From contig NZ_CP059560.1 of assembly GCF_017894385.1 (NCBI RefSeq), positions 3,100,001 to 3,164,000 on the forward strand: DNA of 64,000 bases, given 5' to 3'. The notes below the pieces were generated by a model. It worked only from the letters and a program-made list of their open reading frames with translations. It searched no databases and was not told the DNA's origin. Numbering within the stretch: position 1 is the stretch's first letter; each line of letters opens with the position of its first letter. Positions 61,562 to 64,000 of the stretch are shown piece by piece. The stretch comes from Aromatoleum petrolei (lineage in GTDB: Bacteria > Pseudomonadota > Gammaproteobacteria > Burkholderiales > Rhodocyclaceae). The position numbers and the translations under genes were made by a program.

Positions 61562-62554
61562 TCAGGCTCCTTGTCGGGCTTCGTCCCACAGCCGGCGCAC
61601 GAGCCGCTTCGCCAGCAGCGGCGTGGCGCGGCGACGGTACGGGACGCTCACGAGCGTCGTCTCCATCGGCTGGATGCCGCGCTTGAGGTGACGTTCCATT
61701 GTAGCCAGTGCGGCGTCGTCGAGCGGCTTGCCGACGAGTTCGTCGAGCCCGGCGATGAACTCCGGGCGCGAGGATACGCCGGTGCAGGCGACGCGCAGTT
61801 CGCCGATCAGCTCGCCGTCGCGGCGCAGTGCCACGGCGACGCCCGCGAGGGGGAAGTCGATCGCGCCGCGCACGCGGATCTTTTCGTAGGCACTCGCACG
61901 GCCCGCGACGAGCGGCACCGTCACCGCGACGAGCAGCTCGTCCGGGCCCAGCGCGAGCCAGTTCATGCCGTCATCGATGTAGAACTCCGCGAGCGGCAGG
62001 CGGCGCAGCCCCTGCGCGCCGAGGAGTTCGACTTCGGCGCCGAGCGCCAGCAGCGCGGGTGCGACGTCGCCGCTGAAGGCCGCGTAGCAGCGGCTGGATT
62101 TGGGTGCGACGCGGCACACGTCGCCGGAGCGCTTCATGCAGAAGTCGTTGCCGCGACGCCAGTCCTGGCTCTGGTTGTAGTACTGGCAGCGCGTGTCGAG
62201 ACACAGGTTGCCGCCCAGCGTTGCAGCGCTGCGGTGCGTCGGCCCGGCCACGGCCAGCGCGGCCTGGGCGAGCGCGGGCAGGCCTGAAACGACGGTCGGG
62301 TCGGCCGCGAGCGTCGCGAGCGTGACGCCGGCGCCGATGCGCAGCCGGTCGCCGTCGCTGCGCAGTTCGCGGATCTCATCGACGCCCCCGAGGTCGATCA
62401 GGACCTCGGCGCCGACCAGCCCGCGGCGCATGTTCGGCAGCAAGTCGGTGCCGCCGGCGATGAAGCGGCTCGCGGGAAACTCGCCGCGCAGGCGCACCGC
62501 GTCGGCGGTGCTCGCTGCACGCATCAGACGGAATTCGGACAGGGCGCCCATCAT
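61562..62554 (-). CDS. hcrB: 4-hydroxybenzoyl-CoA reductase, beta (FAD) subunit
   Basis: A 330-residue FAD subunit of the xanthine-oxidase family. FAD-binding strings are FIAGGTDLLPNMRRG and ATLGGNLCLDTRCQYYNQS. It has the special insert of HcrB with Cys123, Cys139, Cys147 and Cys156 (spacing x15, x7, x8) that binds an extra [4Fe-4S] cluster; this distinguishes it from ordinary family members. The enzyme removes the para-hydroxyl of 4-hydroxybenzoyl-CoA in anaerobic aromatic degradation. Two ATGs are possible at the start (62554 or 62551); the first overlaps the hcrA stop. Confidence 0.92.
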   Translation of the reverse strand: MMGALSEFRLMRAASTADAVRLRGEFPASRFIAGGTDLLPNMRRGLVGAEVLIDLGGVDEIRELRSDGDRLRIGAGVTLATLAADPTVVSGLPALAQAALAVAGPTHRSAATLGGNLCLDTRCQYYNQSQDWRRGNDFCMKRSGDVCRVAPKSSRCYAAFSGDVAPALLALGAEVELLGAQGLRRLPLAEFYIDDGMNWLALGPDELLVAVTVPLVAGRASAYEKIRVRGAIDFPLAGVAVALRRDGELIGELRVACTGVSSRPEFIAGLDELVGKPLDDAALATMERHLKRGIQPMETTLVSVPYRRRATPLLAKRLVRRLWDEARQGA

Positions 62555-64000
62555 GCCTCTCCTTGCTGGGTGGCCGCCGGCACTGCGGCGCCGGGGCGGG
62601 GTTTGCGGTTCAGTGCGTCGAAGACGCGGTCCGGGGTGAAGGGGAGCTCGCGGATACGGCGGCCGGTGGCGTCCTCGATCGCCGCGGCGATCGCCGGCAT
62701 GACCCCGGCGAGCGGGCCTTCGCTGGCTTCCTTGGCGCCGAAGGGGCCGTTGGGATCCATGCTCTCGACGATATGCACGTCGATCTCGGGCGATTCGGCC
62801 ATCGTCGGCACGCGGTAGTCGAGCAGGCTGACGGCCTTGTGGCGGCCGTTCTCGTACGCCGTCTCCTCCGACAGCGCCTGGCCCATGCCCATCCACACCG
62901 CGCCCTGCACCTGGCCTTCGACCGACATCGGGTTGATCGCGAAGCCGCAGTCGATGGCCGCCCAGACCTTCTCGACGGTGACGGTGCCGAGTTCGGTATC
63001 GACCGCGACCTGCACCGCCTGCGCGGCATAGGAGAAGCCCATCGTCGAGCCGACTGCGCCGCCGCGCTGCTTGCCGCCCTGGAATTCGATCGGGCAGGTG
63101 AAGGTGCCCTTGACGGTGAGCATGCCGGTGTCGACCAGCGCTTCCTCGACGATCTCGTGGAAGCCGATCTGGCGCGCGGGATCGCCGACCACCGCGGCCG
63201 CTTCGCCGAGCCAGTCGACTTCCCCCTCGCTCACGCCGAGCCGCTTGGCCGCCGCTGCGACGAGCACGCGCTTTAGATTGCGCGCGGCATCGGCCGCGGC
63301 GTTGCCGACCATGAAGGTCACGCGCGACGAATACGAGCCGTTGTCCTTGGGCGTGAGCGCGGAATCGGTGGCGATGAGGCGCAGGCGGCGCTGGTGGACG
63401 CCCAGAACTTCGGCGACGACCTGACTGATGATCGTCGACGAGCCCTGGCCGATGTCGGACGCACCGGTCAGGATCGTGATCGCGGCGTCGAAGTCCACGC
63501 GCAGCGCGATCGTCGCGTGCGGCTGGCCGGTGAAATGCACGGGCTTGGCCGAGCCGCTGACGAAGTGCGAGCAGGCGATGCCGATGCCGCGGCGGATCGG
63601 GCCGTCGTCGCGCGGCTGCGCGACGCGCTCGCGCCAGCCGCTCGCCTCTTCGACCCAGTCGAGGCATTCCGGCAGGCCGTAGCTCATCACCTTCAGACCG
63701 TTGATCGTCTCGGTGGGTGCGACGAGCAGGTTGCGGCGGCGCACCGCGAAGGCGTCGAGGCCGAGCTCGGCGGCCATCGTGTCGAGCAGAGACTCGAACG
63801 CGAAGCGCACATTGACGGTGCCGTGGCCGCGCATCGCGCCGCAGGGCGGGGTGTTGGTATACACGCGGTAGCCGTCGTACTTCACCGCGGGCAGGTCGTA
63901 CAGGCCGTTGAGCAGCGCACCCGAATACAGGATCGTCACCAGACCGTAGCCGCCGTAGGCGCCGCCGCGCTGCACGACCTCGGCCTCGCACGCGGTCATG
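62551..64000 (-). CDS. hcrA: 4-hydroxybenzoyl-CoA reductase, alpha (molybdenum) subunit, C-terminal part
   Basis: About 483 residues of the C-terminal part of a molybdopterin-binding large subunit of the xanthine-oxidase family; the N-terminus lies beyond the right edge. Visible motifs are TNTPPCGAMRGHGTVNVRFA, DIGQGSSTIISQVVAEVLG, GSYSSRVTFMVGNAA and NGPFGAKEASEGPLAG, the last holding the conserved active-site Glu. Partnership with hcrB, with an insert for the extra cluster, assigns it to 4-hydroxybenzoyl-CoA reductase rather than xanthine dehydrogenase. The small [2Fe-2S] subunit gene hcrC is not in the window. Confidence 0.9.
   Translation of the reverse strand, partial: MTACEAEVVQRGGAYGGYGLVTILYSGALLNGLYDLPAVKYDGYRVYTNTPPCGAMRGHGTVNVRFAFESLLDTMAAELGLDAFAVRRRNLLVAPTETINGLKVMSYGLPECLDWVEEASGWRERVAQPRDDGPIRRGIGIACSHFVSGSAKPVHFTGQPHATIALRVDFDAAITILTGASDIGQGSSTIISQVVAEVLGVHQRRLRLIATDSALTPKDNGSYSSRVTFMVGNAAADAARNLKRVLVAAAAKRLGVSEGEVDWLGEAAAVVGDPARQIGFHEIVEEALVDTGMLTVKGTFTCPIEFQGGKQRGGAVGSTMGFSYAAQAVQVAVDTELGTVTVEKVWAAIDCGFAINPMSVEGQVQGAVWMGMGQALSEETAYENGRHKAVSLLDYRVPTMAESPEIDVHIVESMDPNGPFGAKEASEGPLAGVMPAIAAAIEDATGRRIRELPFTPDRVFDALNRKPRPGAAVPAATQQGEA

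Noticed and set aside
1..64000. tRNA, rRNA, CRISPR arrays, insertion sequences or prophage.
   Set aside because: No cloverleaf, spaced repeat array, transposase or phage structural gene was recognised by reading.

Overview
The window is GC-rich, tightly packed chromosomal DNA of a betaproteobacterium. The gene set suggests a facultatively anaerobic, aromatic-degrading member of Rhodocyclales (Azoarcus, Aromatoleum or Thauera type). The evidence is a 4-hydroxybenzoyl-CoA reductase locus (hcrA, hcrB, xdhC-like), O2-independent ubiquinone synthesis genes (ubiT, ubiV, ubiU) behind an FNR-type box, NorE/NorF-like proteins beside ccoG, a tungstate-binding protein, a cytochrome P460 and several c-di-GMP signalling proteins. 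This is inference from gene content; no rRNA, tRNA, CRISPR array, insertion sequence or integrase was seen.

Layout. 1-7 kb: edge of an EamA-type transporter, a LysR regulator, a MASE1 histidine kinase with a FixJ-type regulator, a putative Na+/H+ antiporter flanked by two small membrane proteins, a macro-domain deacetylase, and a PepSY/cytochrome b561 pair. 7-11 kb: beta-alanine-type aminotransferase and malonic/methylmalonic semialdehyde dehydrogenase with a divergent LysR, then an HU protein. 11-14.5 kb: an RhlE-type helicase behind a long leader, and a cytochrome P460 divergent from a MarR regulator that has a C-terminal cysteine cluster. 14.5-20.5 kb: a compact signalling operon of PAS hybrid kinase, REC-EAL-REC protein and RsbQ-like hydrolase. 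20.7-27.3 kb: riboflavin genes (ribE, ribBX, ribH) with nusB, then dsbD, cutA and a Mut7-C protein.

27.5-35.6 kb is a second signalling cluster: an orphan ABC-type binding protein, a hybrid kinase, an XRE-like DNA-binding protein, REC-Hpt, REC-REC and REC-EAL. It reads as a multi-step phosphorelay ending in c-di-GMP hydrolysis. 35.6-43 kb holds a DUF900-type hydrolase, a TonB-like/DUF3108 protein, a LysR/oxidoreductase pair, a TIR-transmembrane-ankyrin protein, and a MoaD-like protein with a BNR-repeat protein. 43-55 kb holds housekeeping and respiratory genes: psiF, fpr, uspA, terC, a MocR-type regulator, norF/norE-like genes, ccoG, a NodIJ-type ABC exporter, a GST, an alpha/beta hydrolase, a thioredoxin-fold ferredoxin and vanZ. 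55-64 kb is the anaerobic block: ubiT-ubiV-ubiU, tupA with a divergent ModE-like regulator, xdhC-like, hcrB and the C-terminal part of hcrA, which runs off the right edge.

The most unusual items are the TIR-ankyrin membrane protein, the MarR with a Cys cluster and its paired 15-base inverted repeats next to cytochrome P460, the RsbQ-like hydrolase translationally coupled to an EAL protein, the orphan binding-protein phosphorelay with repeated GTTACCT boxes, and the ModE/binding-protein fusion facing an orphan tupA.
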